A stretch of DNA of 64,000 nt. Source: Acidovorax carolinensis. Lineage in GTDB: Bacteria > Pseudomonadota > Gammaproteobacteria > Burkholderiales > Burkholderiaceae_C. This document shows, piece after piece, positions 16,602 through 27,215 of this stretch. How positions within the stretch are numbered: the stretch's first letter is position 1; each line of letters starts with the position of its first letter. Location: the NCBI RefSeq assembly GCF_002157145.1, contig NZ_CP021361.1, positions 3,929,501 to 3,993,500 on the forward strand, given 5' to 3'. The position numbers and the translations under genes are program-made. Below the pieces are notes generated by a model. The model searched no databases and was not told the origin of the DNA. It saw nothing but the letters and a program-made list of their open reading frames with translations.

Positions 16602-17276
16602 CTATCCGGGGATTTTTTCCAGGCAGTAACCCAGGCCGCGCACCGTGGCGATGCGGATCGGGCCTTTCTCGATTTTTTTGCGCAGGCGGTGGATGTACAC
16701 CTCGATGGCATTGTTGCTCACCTCTTCGCCCCACTCGCACAGGCGCTCCACGAGCTGCTCCTTGCTCACCAGCCGGCCGGCGCGCTGCAGCAGCACTTCC
16801 AAGAGGCCCAGCTCGCGGGCCGAAAGCTCGACCATCTTGCCGTCGATGGTGGCCACCCGGCCGGCCTGGTCGTACACCAGCGGGCCGTGCTTGATGGCGC
16901 TGCTGGTGCCGCCCATGCCCCGGCGTGTGAGGGCGCGCACGCGGGCTTCGAGCTCTTGCAGGCTGAAGGGCTTGGCCATGTAGTCGTCGGCGCCAAAGTC
17001 CAGCCCCTTCACCCGCTCGTCCACGCTGTCGGCGGCGGTGAGGATGAGCACCGGCAAGGCCGAGCCCCGGCCGCGCAGTTTTTTGAGCACTTCCAGCCCG
17101 TGCATCTTGGGCAGGCCCAGGTCCAGGATGAGCAGGTCGAACTCGTTGTTGGTCATGAGGGCCGCGTCGGCTTCGCCGCCGCTGGCCACATGGTCCACCA
17201 CGGCGCCCGAGGCGCGCAGCGTGCGCAGCAGGCCATCGGCCAGCACCTGGTCGTCTTCGGCAATGAGGATGCGCAT
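16602..17276 (-). CDS. OmpR/PhoB-family response regulator (TctD-like)
   Basis: A 224-residue response regulator. The receiver domain (1-120) has the acidic pocket EDD (7-9), the phosphoacceptor aspartate in LLILDLGLP (about D51), T in LILTAAD and K in AKPF. The C-terminal winged helix contains LSARELGLLEVLLQRAGRLV and VRGLGYCLEKIPG. It is the partner of the downstream kinase. AGGAG precedes the ATG at 17276; the longer open frame to 17561 is not supported. The 202-bp gap to the kinase gene is long for such a pair and holds two repeats. Confidence 0.92.
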   Translation of the reverse strand: MRILIAEDDQVLADGLLRTLRASGAVVDHVASGGEADAALMTNNEFDLLILDLGLPKMHGLEVLKKLRGRGSALPVLILTAADSVDERVKGLDFGADDYMAKPFSLQELEARVRALTRRGMGGTSSAIKHGPLVYDQAGRVATIDGKMVELSARELGLLEVLLQRAGRLVSKEQLVERLCEWGEEVSNNAIEVYIHRLRKKIEKGPIRIATVRGLGYCLEKIPG

Positions 17277-17400
17277 GCGGGAGTCTCCTGGTGGGTTGGC
17301 TGCGGTCTGGCGCCGCGCCGGTGCCACGATTTTAGGCGCCGCGCCGGCGCTGCGGGAGCGGGCCGTGCGCGGGCTTGCACCCGCCACGCCACCGCAGCCC

Positions 17401-18329
17401 TCAGCGCGGGTCGGTGGCCAGCAGCTTGCGCACCAGCGCCGTGAGGTCGGACTGCAGGCGGGCCATGCCCTCGGGGTGCTGGGCCAGCGTGGTTTCGTCC
17501 ATGTAGAGCTTGCGGTTGATCTCGACCTGGATGCTGTGGCGGTGCTGCGCCGGGTTGCCATAGCGGCGCACCAGCTCCACGCCCTTGTAGGGGTGGTTGT
17601 ATTCCACGCTGTAGCCGCAGCCGCGCAGGTGCTCGCAGATCAGCGCCGACAGCGCCGGGCTGGCGGTGCTGCCATCGCGGTCGCCCACCACGAAGTCGGC
17701 ATGCACGAGGCCCGGAAACTCGGTGGCATGGCTGGCGGCCACGGCGGGCATGGAATGGCAGTTGATGTGGATGCTGTAGCCATGGCGTGCGTGGGCCGCG
17801 TCAATGGCCTGCGCCACGGCGGCGTGGTAGGGACGCCAGCAGCGGTCGATGCGCGTGCGCACTTCGGCCACGGACAGCAGGCGGTTATAGATGGGCTCGC
17901 CTTCGTCGGTGAACTTCCAGATCAGGCCCTTGCCCAGGCGCACCTTGCTGAGCACCTGGGGATCGGTGGAGAGGGGTCGGTCCATTCACCGTCGAGCAGC
18001 GTGGTGTCGAGCTCGGTGGTGTCGCGGTTGGCATCCAGGTAGATGCGGGGGAAATGCGCCTCGACCCAGGCCACGCCCAGGGCGGGGGCGAAGGCGTAGA
18101 TCTTTTCGACATGCGTGTCCTCGGCGCGGCGCAGTGTGGCCAGATCGAGGGCGGCGCCAAAGTCGGCCGGGTATCGGGTGCCGCTGTGCGGCGAGTCGAG
18201 GACCAGCGGTGTGCTGCCGGGCTGGTGCGAAACCATGGGAACGGGCGGTGTTGCAACGCCCGGCGAGCCAGTGGCACCGGGCTGGGCTTGCTGGAAGCGG
18301 TGGTTGATCAGTTTCAAGGCTGCATGCAT
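17401..18329 (-). pseudogene. N-formylglutamate amidohydrolase, frameshifted
   Basis: An N-formylglutamate amidohydrolase-family gene read in two frames. The N-terminal part from 18329 has LVLDSPHSGTRYPADFG, EDTHVEKIY and LDANRDTTELD up to DGEWTDP. The rest continues in another frame from LSTDPQVLSKVRLGKGLIWK with INCHSMP and SIQVEINRKLYMDE to 17401. The break lies at the four-base G run 17973-17976; one additional base would restore a single protein of about 309 residues. The enzyme releases formate from N-formylglutamate in histidine or amide catabolism. It lies between the Bug receptor and the two-component system on the same strand. Genuine decay and a sequencing error are both possible. 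Confidence 0.8.
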
Positions 18330-18445
18330 AGGCAGAGTGTGCTTAATTTGGGGCGACCGGCCTAGCCGCCCGGACCCGAAAGACCCCGTGGTTATCCCTG
18401 AGTCTTTCCGGCTGTGGCCATCGGGCCCGCAGGCCCGCGCAGTGA

Positions 18446-19410
18446 TCAATCGAGGCTGACCTTGGCGAATGCCGCCACGCCCTTCATCTTGTCGATTTCG
18501 CGGGCGATCTGGGCCGTGAAGGCCTTGGGCGTCGTGCCCGAGGGGTACAGCCCCTGCCCGGCCAGCCGCTCACGCACGGCGGGTTCCTGCAGGGCCTGGG
18601 CCACGGCATGCTGGATGCGGTCCACCGCCGCGGCCGGGGTGCCAGCAGGCGCCACCAGGCCAAACCACGACGGATCGTTGTTGTTGGCATGGCCCAGCTC
18701 GCCGTAGGTAGGCACATCGGGCAGCACATCCAGCCGCTGGGGCCACGACACGGCCAGCGCCTTGACTTTGCCAGCCTTGATGTGCGGCAGCGACGAAGCC
18801 ACTTGGTCAAAGTAAACCGCCACCTGCCCCGCCAGCACATCGTTGATGGCCGGGCCTGCACCACGGTAGGGGATGTGCACCATCGAGGTGCCCGTGCTGC
18901 TCTTGAACAGCTCGCCCCACATGTGGCCGATGGTGCCGTTGCCCGGCGTGGCGTAGGACACCTTGCCGGGGTTGGCCTTGAGGTACTTCACCAGGTCGGC
19001 AAAGTCCTTGACAGGCAACGCCTTGGGGTTGATCACGATGACGCCCGGGGCCTTGACGATCTCGGTCACGCCCACGAAATCCTTGGTGGGGTGATAGGGC
19101 AGCTTGCTGTACACGGCGGGGTTCACGCCGTGGGTGGACAGCGTGGCCACGCCAATGGTCAGGCCGTCTGCCGGGGCGCGGGCCACTTCGGCCATGCCGA
19201 TGGAGCCGCCTGCACCGCCGCGGTTTTCCAGCACCACGGGTTGCTTGAGGATTCGGGCCATGGCGTCTTGCAGCGTGCGCGCCGTGATGTCCGTAGCGCC
19301 CCCGGCGGGAAGGGAACGATCATGCGCAATGGTTTGCCCTCCTGGGCGAATGACATTCCAGGCGCTAAAGATACGGATGCCAGTGTGGCAAGCAGGTGAC
19401 GGCGTTGCAT
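18446..19410 (-). pseudogene. Bug-family solute-binding receptor, frameshifted
   Basis: A tripartite-tricarboxylate-transporter (Bug/TctC-like) periplasmic receptor gene. From 19410 one frame gives the signal peptide MQRRHLLATLASVSLAPGMS and KPLRMIVPFPPG; the body continues in another frame with GGATDITARTLQDAMARILK, the Bug-typical NRGGAGGSIG and TIGHMWGELFKSSTG, to 18446. The break lies in a five-base G/C run (19299-19303), where a sixth base would join the frames into about 321 residues. Bug receptors capture carboxylates or amides for TctAB-type transporters, which are not in this window. The divergent LysR gene probably regulates it. Confidence 0.85.
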
Positions 19411-19484
19411 AGGGTAGTTCTCCTGTGAGATGCACTGAGGTTATCGAAAGGAACGTCCTCATCCAAGCAATGGATGTGCCTGAT

Positions 19485-19505
19485 AACATTCCAATTCGGA
19501 ATGTT
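19485..19505. promoter_or_regulatory. Inverted repeat, likely LysR operator
   Basis: AACATTCC and GGAATGTT form a perfect 8-bp inverted repeat with a 5-nt spacer (AATTC). It contains the T-N11-A type arrangement expected for LysR regulators and lies between the divergent bug and lysR genes, 19 bp before the lysR start. Confidence 0.65.
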
Positions 19506-19524
19506 TTGAGTACTACACCCCACC

Positions 19525-20610
19525 ATGTCACTGCGCCGCCTGGCTCCTCCGCTGCATCTGCTGCGCGCGTTCTCTACCGTGGCCCGGTTCGGCGGTGTGT
19601 CACGCGCCGCCGAGGCGCTGCACCTCACGCAGAGCGCCGTGAGCAAGCAGATCAAGGACCTGGAAACCTGGGTGGCGGTGCCGCTGTTTGAACGCACCCG
19701 CAAGCGCCTGACCCTGACCCCGGCCGGAGAGCGCTACGAAAAGGCCGTGCAGGCCGTGCTGCTGCAGCTCGAGGCCGCTACGCTGGAGCTCATCACCAGC
19801 GACGACGGTGGCGGCGCGTTGCACCTGGCGAGCCTGCCCACCTTTGGCGCCAAGTGGCTCATTCCACGCCTGCCGCAGTTTCAACAGCAGCATCCCCAGG
19901 TCACGCTGCATTTCGTGCCCTATGTGCACAGCTACAACTTCGAGCGGCCCGAGCTCGACTGCGCCATCCTGTTTGGCGACGGCCACTGGCCCGGCGCCCA
20001 CGCCCACTACATCACGGGCAACGAGGTGGTTTTGATCGCGCCCCGCACCAAAGTGGCCGACTGGTCCATCCACACCCCGCGCGATGTGGCGCACCACACA
20101 CTGCTGCGCCATGTGACCGTGCCCGAGGCCTGGCTGCGCTGGAGCGAAACGCATGGTGCGCAAGGCTGCATCGACCCGCTGGCAGGCCCGCAGTTCGACC
20201 AGTTCCAGACCATGATTCGTGCCGTGATGGCCGGCATGGGCCTGGCGCTGGTGCCGCGCTGCCTGGTGCAGGACGAAATCACTGCCGGCCTGGTGCGCGA
20301 GCCCCTGGCCGATGCTGCCCAGCGCGGCGGTTACCAGAGCGATGTGGGCTACTGGTTTTGCTACCCCGAAGGGCGCACACAGCTGCATGCGCTGCAGTGC
20401 TTTCGGCAATGGTTGCTGGCCTGCACGGAACCCGTGGGCGCCACGAACGCGGCAACGTTGCTTACTCACCCCCCGCCGCCCCGGCGTAGGCCTCCAGCCC
20501 GATGGCCACCACCGTGGCCACATCGGGCCCCACTTCCTCGCGAAACTCGGCTTCGGCCTGCGCCACGGCGTCGCGAAACGCCCGCAACCAGGCCAGGCCC
20601 ATGGGCGTGA
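19525..20610 (+). CDS. LysR-family transcriptional regulator (GcvA-like)
   Basis: A LysR regulator. The N-terminal winged helix covers about residues 5-65 (HLLRAFSTVARFGGVSRAAE, LTQSAVSKQIKDLE, VPLFERTRKRLTLTPAGE); the remainder is the periplasmic-binding-like effector domain. Family members usually end near residue 300-310; here the conserved part ends around FRQWLLAC and a Pro/Arg-rich tail continues to residue 361 through 149 bp of the convergent marR gene. A lost stop codon or a frameshift near 20400-20460 could explain this. It is divergent from the Bug receptor, with the inverted repeat 19485-19505 between them. Confidence 0.85.
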   Translation: MSLRRLAPPLHLLRAFSTVARFGGVSRAAEALHLTQSAVSKQIKDLETWVAVPLFERTRKRLTLTPAGERYEKAVQAVLLQLEAATLELITSDDGGGALHLASLPTFGAKWLIPRLPQFQQQHPQVTLHFVPYVHSYNFERPELDCAILFGDGHWPGAHAHYITGNEVVLIAPRTKVADWSIHTPRDVAHHTLLRHVTVPEAWLRWSETHGAQGCIDPLAGPQFDQFQTMIRAVMAGMGLALVPRCLVQDEITAGLVREPLADAAQRGGYQSDVGYWFCYPEGRTQLHALQCFRQWLLACTEPVGATNAATLLTHPPPPRRRPPARWPPPWPHRAPLPRETRLRPAPRRRETPATRPGPWA

Positions 20611-20995
20611 AGCACACCCGCCGCGCGCGCGCATCCAGCGGATCGGCCGCGCGCGTGACCAGGCCCCAAGCCTCGCACTGGTCCACCAGATTGGCCATGG
20701 CCTGCTTGGTCATGCCCGCGCGCTGGGCCAGTTCAGTCAGCCGGTCGCCTTGCAGCGCCAGATGGCGGGTGATGTGCACATGCGCCGCCGTGACCTGGTC
20801 GCGCGCCGCGAGGTTGGACAACGCCAGCGGCACCTCGACATTGCGCGCCATGAGCTGCAGCACCCGGGCGTCAAAGCGGCGCAGCGCGCTGCCCATGAGG
20901 CGGCCCAGGTGGGTTTGGCGCCAGCGATCGTCCAGCGCCGAAGTGGGCGCGACGAGAGACGTGGTGGGCGGTGCGATGGATGCTGAATCAGCCAT
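20462..20995 (-). CDS. MarR-family transcriptional regulator
   Basis: A 177-residue MarR-like winged-helix regulator. The DNA-binding part reads LTELAQRAGMTKQAMANLVDQCEAWGLVTRAADPLDARARRVCF, in which the recognition helix and the wing D-x-R-x-R are visible. The ligand is unknown. It is divergent from recA, with an inverted repeat just upstream (21004-21018) that could be its own operator. Its 3' end overlaps the extended lysR frame. Confidence 0.85.
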   Translation of the reverse strand: MADSASIAPPTTSLVAPTSALDDRWRQTHLGRLMGSALRRFDARVLQLMARNVEVPLALSNLAARDQVTAAHVHITRHLALQGDRLTELAQRAGMTKQAMANLVDQCEAWGLVTRAADPLDARARRVCFTPMGLAWLRAFRDAVAQAEAEFREEVGPDVATVVAIGLEAYAGAAGGE

Positions 20996-21003
20996 GCCAC
21001 ATT

Positions 21004-21018
21004 GTCAGGCAAACTGAC
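21004..21018. promoter_or_regulatory. Short inverted repeat upstream of marR
   Basis: GTCAG-GCAAA-CTGAC lies 9-23 bp upstream of the marR start, in the marR-recA spacer. Its size and placement suit a MarR autoregulatory operator; no functional evidence. Confidence 0.4.
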
Positions 21019-21059
21019 TAAAAATTGCTTTATCTCGATTCCATTGCTCGCATAAACTA

Positions 21060-21075
21060 CTGTTCAAGCATCCAG
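21060..21075 (+). promoter_or_regulatory. Candidate LexA box upstream of recA
   Basis: CTGT-N8-CCAG differs at one of eight fixed positions from the beta/gamma-proteobacterial LexA consensus CTGT-N8-ACAG. It lies 61 bp before the recA ATG. Confidence 0.4.
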
Positions 21076-21135
21076 CCTGTGATTAACCGCAGAGCGATGC
21101 CAACATCCAACCTGTTGTTTTTCAAGGAGTTTCTC

Positions 21136-22242
21136 ATGGACGTCGCAGTCAAAGGCACCAATCCCGCATTGCCCGTGAACACGGAAAAGGCCAAGGCCCT
21201 GGCCGCCGCGCTCGCCCAGATCGAGAAGCAGTTTGGCAAGGGCACCATCATGCGCCTGGGTGAAGGCGAGGTGATCGAGGACATCCAGGTGGTCTCCACC
21301 GGCTCGCTGGGCCTGGATATCGCGCTGGGCGTGGGCGGCCTGCCGCGCGGCCGCGTGGTTGAAATCTACGGCCCTGAATCGTCGGGCAAGACCACACTCA
21401 CACTGCAGGTGATTGCCGAGATGCAAAAGCAGGGCGGCACCTGCGCGTTTGTCGATGCCGAGCACGCGCTCGATGTGCAATACGCCCAGAAACTCGGCGT
21501 ACAGCTGTCCGACCTGCTGATCAGCCAGCCCGACACCGGCGAGCAGGCGCTCGAAATCGTGGACAGCCTGGTGCGCTCGGGCGCCGTGGACCTGATCGTC
21601 ATTGACTCGGTGGCCGCCCTCACGCCCAAGGCCGAAATCGAAGGCGAAATGGGCGACAGCCTGCCCGGCCTGCAGGCCCGCCTGATGAGCCAGGCGCTGC
21701 GCAAGCTGACCTCCACCATCAAGAAGACCAACTGCATGGTCATCTTCATCAACCAGATCCGCATGAAGATCGGCGTGATGTTCGGCTCGCCTGAAACGAC
21801 GACCGGCGGCAATGCGCTCAAGTTCTATGCGTCGGTGCGCCTGGATATCCGCCGCACCGGCACCATCAAGAAAGGCGACGAAGCCATCGGCAACGAAACC
21901 AAGGTGAAGGTGGTCAAGAACAAGGTAAGCCCGCCCTTCAAGACGGCCGAGTTCGACATTTTGTTCGGCGAAGGCATCAGCCGCGAGGGCGAAATCATCG
22001 ACATGGGCGTGAACGCCAAGATCGTCGAAAAGGCCGGCGCCTGGTATGCCTACAACGGCGAAAAAATCGGCCAGGGCCGGGACAACGCCCGCGAGTTCCT
22101 GCGCGAAAACCCCGACCTGGCCCGCGAGATCGAGAACAAGGTGCGCGAAAGCCTGGGCATTGCCCTGCTGCCAGCCGCCCTGGAAGCCGCCCCCGCCAGC
22201 AAGCCCGGCAAGGCCGAGAAGGGCGAGAAAGAAGACAAGTAA
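21136..22242 (+). CDS. recA: Recombinase RecA
   Basis: A 368-residue RecA. Walker A is GPESSGKT (79-86), Walker B is [10 protein letters not shown], loop L1 [16 protein letters not shown] and loop L2 [20 protein letters not shown] are intact, and the tail is acidic/basic ([10 protein letters not shown]). RecA drives homologous recombination and activates LexA self-cleavage. AAGGAG at 21124-21129 supports the ATG at 21136; the frame upstream to 21025 is not coding. recX follows after a 111-bp spacer with a repeat copy, as in many beta-proteobacteria. Confidence 0.98.
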   Translation: MDVAVKGTNPALPVNTEKAKALAAALAQIEKQFGKGTIMRLGEGEVIEDIQVVSTGSLGLDIALGVGGLPRGRVVEIYGPESSGKTTLTLQVIAEMQKQGGTCAFVDAEHALDVQYAQKLGVQLSDLLISQPDTGEQALEIVDSLVRSGAVDLIVIDSVAALTPKAEIEGEMGDSLPGLQARLMSQALRKLTSTIKKTNCMVIFINQIRMKIGVMFGSPETTTGGNALKFYASVRLDIRRTGTIKKGDEAIGNETKVKVVKNKVSPPFKTAEFDILFGEGISREGEIIDMGVNAKIVEKAGAWYAYNGEKIGQGRDNAREFLRENPDLAREIENKVRESLGIALLPAALEAAPASKPGKAEKGEKEDK

Positions 22243-22280
22243 GCGCAGCTACGGGCGCCCGTCGCGCCTGTCACTCCTTT

Positions 22281-22347
22281 ACTTGAAGTGAAAATGGCCG
22301 CGAGCGCTTATTCAACAAGCGCCAGCAGCTATCAATAGCAGAGCAAA
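22281..22347. repeat. Interspersed AGCGCTT repeat, copy 7
   Basis: Forward copy between recA and recX: AAAATGGCCGCGAGCGCTTA, then CAAGCGCCAGCAGCTATCAA and TAGCAGAGCAAAA. It ends 7 bp before the recX ATG and so lies in the recX leader. Confidence 0.8.
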
Positions 22348-22353
22348 ATCGCC

Positions 22354-22815
22354 ATGGGCTTTGGCAGCCTCTCCCTCAAGGGCCGCGCGCTGCGGCTGCT
22401 GGCCCAGCGCGAACATTCGCGCAGCGAGTTGGCCACCAAGCTGGCGCGCCATGCGCAAGAGGGCGACGACCTCAACGCCGTGCTCGACGACCTGCAGGCC
22501 AAGGATTTCATCAACGCGAATCGCGTGGCCGAATCGCTGGTGCACCGCCGCGCCAGCAGGCTGGGCACGCAGCGCCTGGTGCAGGAGCTGCGCAGCAAGG
22601 GGCTCGATGACGACTTGGTGCGCGCCACGGCCGAGCGCCTGCGCGCCACCGAGCTGGAGCGCGCCCAGGCCGTCTGGCGCCAACGCTTTGGCAGCGTGGC
22701 CACCGATCCGCAAGAGCGGGCGCGGCAAATGCGCTTTCTGGCCGCGCGCGGGTTCTCGGGGGACGTGGTGCGCCGTGTGGTGCGCGATGGCTACCCCGAC
22801 GACGAAACCGAGTGA
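22354..22815 (+). CDS. recX: Regulatory protein RecX
   Basis: A 153-residue RecX, which limits RecA filament growth. The tandem helical repeats are visible: LKGRALRLLAQREHSRSELATKL, DLQAKDFINANRVAESLVHRRA and RFLAARGFSGDVVRRVV. The start (MGFGSLSLKGRAL) matches the family. No Shine-Dalgarno site is obvious; a repeat copy occupies the leader. It is the downstream partner of recA on the same strand. Confidence 0.92.
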   Translation: MGFGSLSLKGRALRLLAQREHSRSELATKLARHAQEGDDLNAVLDDLQAKDFINANRVAESLVHRRASRLGTQRLVQELRSKGLDDDLVRATAERLRATELERAQAVWRQRFGSVATDPQERARQMRFLAARGFSGDVVRRVVRDGYPDDETE

Positions 22816-22865
22816 AAGGTGGAGCAACTGCCAGAGAACTGCATTGCCAACCATCCTGAGCCAAA

Positions 22866-22923
22866 CAGGTCGAAAGCGATTTATTTACAACCGCTTCAAG
22901 CTATCAAATACAGAGCAAAAAGT
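22866..22923. repeat. Interspersed repeat, diverged copy 8
   Basis: Weak copy between the convergent recX and argC genes: CGAAAGCGATTTATTTACAA, CCGCTTCAAGCTATCAAATA, CAGAGCAAAAAG. The tail matches copy 7 well and the core has diverged. Confidence 0.5.
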
Positions 22924-22977
22924 CGACACACCCGAGCGCCGGCTGCGTCACGCCCCGCTGCCGCAGGGCCTGCCCGA

Positions 22978-23910
22978 TCACAAACCCAGCATCAATTGCA
23001 GGTTCTGCACGGCCGCACCGCTGGCGCCCTTGCCCAGGTTATCCAGGCGCGCCACCAGCACGGCATGTCGGTAGGTTTCGTTCGCGAACACACGCAGCTC
23101 CAGCTTGTTGGTGTCGTTGAGCGCGGTGGGTTCGAGCTTGCCGTCTTCGGTGGGTGGCAGCACGCTCACCCATTGCGCGGGGGTATTGCTGCGCGCGTAA
23201 TGCGCGGCCAGCGCGTCGTGCAGATCGGCCGCCTTGGGCTGGCCCGGCAGCAGGTCCAGATGCAAAGGCAACTGCACGAGCATGCCCTGGCGGAAGTTGC
23301 CGACGGCGGGCACGAAGATGGGCCGGCGCGTAAGCCCGGTGTATTTGAGAATCTCAGGCAGGTGCTTGTGCGACAGGCCCAGCGCATACAGCTCGAACGG
23401 CGCCGCCTGGCCCTGCTCGTAGGCTTCGATCATGGTGCGGCCACCGCCCGAATAACCACTGACCGAGGGCAGCGCCAGTGGGAAATCTTGGGGCACCAGG
23501 CCCGCATCGACCAGCGGGCGCAGCAAGGCAATGGCGCCGGTGGCGTAGCAGCCGGGGTTGGACACGCGCAGCGCCTCGCGCACGGCCTGCGCCTGACCAG
23601 CGGCCAGCTCGGGAAAACCAAACACCCAGCCGGGCGCCGTGCGGTGCGCGGTGCTGGCGTCGATCACCTTGACCTGGCGGCCAGTGGTCTTTTCGATGTC
23701 ATCGACCATGGCCACGGTTTCGCGCGCGGCGTCGTCGTGCAGGCACAGCACCACCAGATCCACGCCCGCAATCAGTTCGCGCTTGGCGGCCGGGTCCTTG
23801 CGCAACTCGGGCGCAATGCTGACCAGCTCGATCTGCGGCATGGCCTGCAGGCGCTCGCGAATCTGCAGGCCTGTGGTGCCGGCTTCGCCGTCAATAAAGA
23901 TTCTGGACAT
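22978..23910 (-). CDS. argC: N-acetyl-gamma-glutamyl-phosphate reductase, type 2
   Basis: A 310-residue ArgC of the shorter (type 2) class, the third step of arginine synthesis. It reduces N-acetyl-glutamyl phosphate to the semialdehyde with NADPH. The N-terminal [10 protein letters not shown] is the dinucleotide loop, the nucleophilic cysteine is in SNPGCYATG (C121), and [11 protein letters not shown] and HLPEI follow the family. AGGAG precedes the ATG at 23910. It converges on recX and is divergent from sucC. Confidence 0.95.
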   Translation of the reverse strand: MSRIFIDGEAGTTGLQIRERLQAMPQIELVSIAPELRKDPAAKRELIAGVDLVVLCLHDDAARETVAMVDDIEKTTGRQVKVIDASTAHRTAPGWVFGFPELAAGQAQAVREALRVSNPGCYATGAIALLRPLVDAGLVPQDFPLALPSVSGYSGGGRTMIEAYEQGQAAPFELYALGLSHKHLPEILKYTGLTRRPIFVPAVGNFRQGMLVQLPLHLDLLPGQPKAADLHDALAAHYARSNTPAQWVSVLPPTEDGKLEPTALNDTNKLELRVFANETYRHAVLVARLDNLGKGASGAAVQNLQLMLGL

Positions 23911-24087
23911 GTGAATGCTCCTGCGGGGGATGATTGCGCTGTGGCCGTCCCTGTATGTAAGCTTGGCACAAGGGATGGTGCATTGCAGCATGATACATTC
24001 ACCGGTTGCCATGTCCCAAGCCCGCGGCCAGACATTCTTGTGTCCATGGTAAACGGGTAACTACCACCCTTCCCTGAGAGAGACCTC

Positions 24088-25248
<1,161 letters not shown>

Positions 25249-25255
25249 TGACCTT

Positions 25256-25281
25256 GGGGACAGATCTTTAGCTCTGTCCCC
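25256..25281. repeat. GGGGACAGA hairpin between sucC and sucD
   Basis: GGGGACAGA and TCTGTCCCC pair perfectly around an 8-nt loop. It looks like a REP-type palindrome and could also process or stabilise the sucCD mRNA. Confidence 0.65.
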
Positions 25282-25301
25282 GACTGACTAGGACACGAAT
25301 C

Positions 25302-26198
25302 ATGTCGATCTACATCAACAAAGACACCAAGGTCATCACCCAGGGCATCACGGGCAAGACTGGCCAGTTCCACACCGAAAAGTGCCAGGAATACGCGAAC
25401 GGCAAGAACGCCTTCGTGGCCGGCGTGAACCCCAAGAAGGCCGGCGAGTCGATCTTCAACATCCCGATCTACGCCTCCGTCAAGGAAGCCGCCACGCAAA
25501 CCGGCGCCACCGTGTCGGTGATCTATGTGCCGCCCGCAGGCGCTGCTGCTGCCATCTGGGAAGCCGTTGAGGCCGACCTGGACATGGCGATTTGCATCAC
25601 CGAAGGCATCCCAGTGCGCGACATGCTGATGGTGCGCAACAAGATGAAGGCCAAGGAAGCCGCCGGCGGCAAGAAGACGCTGCTGCTGGGCCCCAACTGC
25701 CCTGGCATCATCACGCCCGACGAAATCAAGATCGGCATCATGCCCGGCCACATCCACCGCAAGGGCCGCATCGGCGTGGTGAGCCGCTCGGGCACGCTGA
25801 CCTATGAAGCCGTGGCCATGCTGACCGAAGTGGGCCTGGGCCAGTCCACCGCTGTGGGCATTGGTGGCGACCCCATCAATGGCTTGAAGCACATCGACGT
25901 GATGAAGGCGTTCAACGACGATCCCGACACCGACGCCGTGATCATGATCGGCGAAATCGGCGGACCCGACGAAGCCGAAGCCGCCCAGTGGTGCAAGGCC
26001 AACATGAAGAAGCCCATCGTCGGCTTCATCGCGGGCGTGACGGCTCCGGCCGGCAAGCGCATGGGCCATGCGGGCGCGCTGATCTCCGGCGGTGCCGACA
26101 CGGCCGATGCCAAGCTCGCCATCATGGAAGAGTCGGGCTTCATCATCACGCGCAACCCTTCGGAACTGGGCAAGCTGCTCAAGGCCCAGCTGAAGTAA
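25302..26198 (+). CDS. sucD: Succinyl-CoA synthetase, ADP-forming, alpha subunit
   Basis: A 298-residue SucD, the CoA-binding and phospho-histidine subunit. The CoA-ligase Rossmann part opens with ITQGITGKTGQFHTEKCQEY; LLGPNCPGIITP follows; the active-site histidine is in MGHAGALISGG (about H252). AGGA precedes the ATG. It forms an operon with sucC and is followed by a strong hairpin (26274-26307). Confidence 0.97.
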   Translation: MSIYINKDTKVITQGITGKTGQFHTEKCQEYANGKNAFVAGVNPKKAGESIFNIPIYASVKEAATQTGATVSVIYVPPAGAAAAIWEAVEADLDMAICITEGIPVRDMLMVRNKMKAKEAAGGKKTLLLGPNCPGIITPDEIKIGIMPGHIHRKGRIGVVSRSGTLTYEAVAMLTEVGLGQSTAVGIGGDPINGLKHIDVMKAFNDDPDTDAVIMIGEIGGPDEAEAAQWCKANMKKPIVGFIAGVTAPAGKRMGHAGALISGGADTADAKLAIMEESGFIITRNPSELGKLLKAQLK

Positions 26199-26273
26199 TG
26201 CCGTCATTGCCGTAAGCAAAATTACGGACGACCCGGGCGCCGCCGCCCGGTAGACTGAAGACTCCAAAAAAAC

Positions 26274-26307
26274 AGAAGCGCCCGAAACCCTGGTTTCGGG
26301 CGCTTCT
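26274..26307. terminator. Strong hairpin after sucD, probably terminator
   Basis: AGAAGCGCCCGAAACC and GGTTTCGGGCGCTTCT form a 16-bp perfect stem. The plus-strand tail (TCTTGCATT) is only moderately T-rich, whereas the other strand has seven Ts, so the signal may work in both directions. It also lies 27 bp upstream of terC. Confidence 0.75.
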
Positions 26308-26333
26308 TGCATTCATAACAATGGAGTTAAGTC

Positions 26334-27020
26334 ATGGAAATTCTGCACAGTGCCGATTTCTGGATCGGTCTCGTCAAGATCGTCTGGATCAACATCATCC
26401 TTTCGGGGGACAACGCGGTCGTCATTGCACTGGCCGCGCGCTCCCTGCCGCCGCACCAGCAGCGCAAGGCCGTTTTCTGGGGCTCCGGCGCGGCCGTGGT
26501 GCTGCGCATCGCGCTGACCGTGGTGGCCGCCAAGCTGCTGGAACTATCGTTCCTGCAGATCATCGGCGGCTGCCTGCTGCTGTGGATCGGCCTGCAGCTG
26601 CTCAGCGACGACGGTGATGACGAGGGCGAGTCCAAATCCTACGGCAACCTCATGGCCGCCGTGCGCACCATCCTGATTGCCGATCTGGTGATGAGCCTGG
26701 ACAACGTGATTGCCGTGGCCGCCGCCGCGCACGGCAACCTGGTGCTGCTGGTGCTGGGGCTGGCCATCAGCATCCCGCTCGTGATCTTTGGCAGCACACT
26801 GATGATCAGGCTGATGGACCGCTTTCCGGTCATCGTGGTTCTGGGTGCCGCCCTGATCGGCTGGGTGGGCGGCGAAACCATCGTCAGCGACACCTCGCTG
26901 CACGACTACGCCATGGCGCACCCGGCGTTGCACTATGTGGCCGCCGCGCTGGGGGCAGCATTCGTGGTGGGCATCGGCAAGTTCTGGCCGCGAGCCCGGC
27001 GCACCTCGTCCATACATTAA
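26334..27020 (+). CDS. TerC-family membrane protein (first copy)
   Basis: A 228-residue TerC-family integral membrane protein with about seven hydrophobic segments. The two family motifs are ILSGDNAVVIALAAR near residues 22-36 and DLVMSLDNVIAVAAAA, about 117-132, with conserved metal-site acidic residues. Family members (for example Alx) export manganese or give tellurite resistance. AATGGAGTTAAGTC precedes the ATG. Unlike the second terC at 40969, no yybP-ykoY motif is visible upstream. Confidence 0.88.
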   Translation: MEILHSADFWIGLVKIVWINIILSGDNAVVIALAARSLPPHQQRKAVFWGSGAAVVLRIALTVVAAKLLELSFLQIIGGCLLLWIGLQLLSDDGDDEGESKSYGNLMAAVRTILIADLVMSLDNVIAVAAAAHGNLVLLVLGLAISIPLVIFGSTLMIRLMDRFPVIVVLGAALIGWVGGETIVSDTSLHDYAMAHPALHYVAAALGAAFVVGIGKFWPRARRTSSIH

Positions 27021-27215
27021 GTAACACGGACGGCATGGGCAGTGACAAAAATGACATGCCCATGAGGGTCCGCTACCCGCAACGGCACGAAAAGGTCGGT
27101 ATTGCGGCCCAGCCCCCGCAAACCAGCACCATTTGCGCCGGGCGGGGCGCATCATGATGCGGGCGCAGAACTTGCTGCCTGACTGCCGGTGAACCCAGAA
27201 AGGCTGAGAGTTTTT

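Noticed and set aside
23945..24000. Sigma-54-like TTGGCAC sequence upstream of sucC
   Set aside because: The -12 GC is not at the required 10-nt spacing from the GG.
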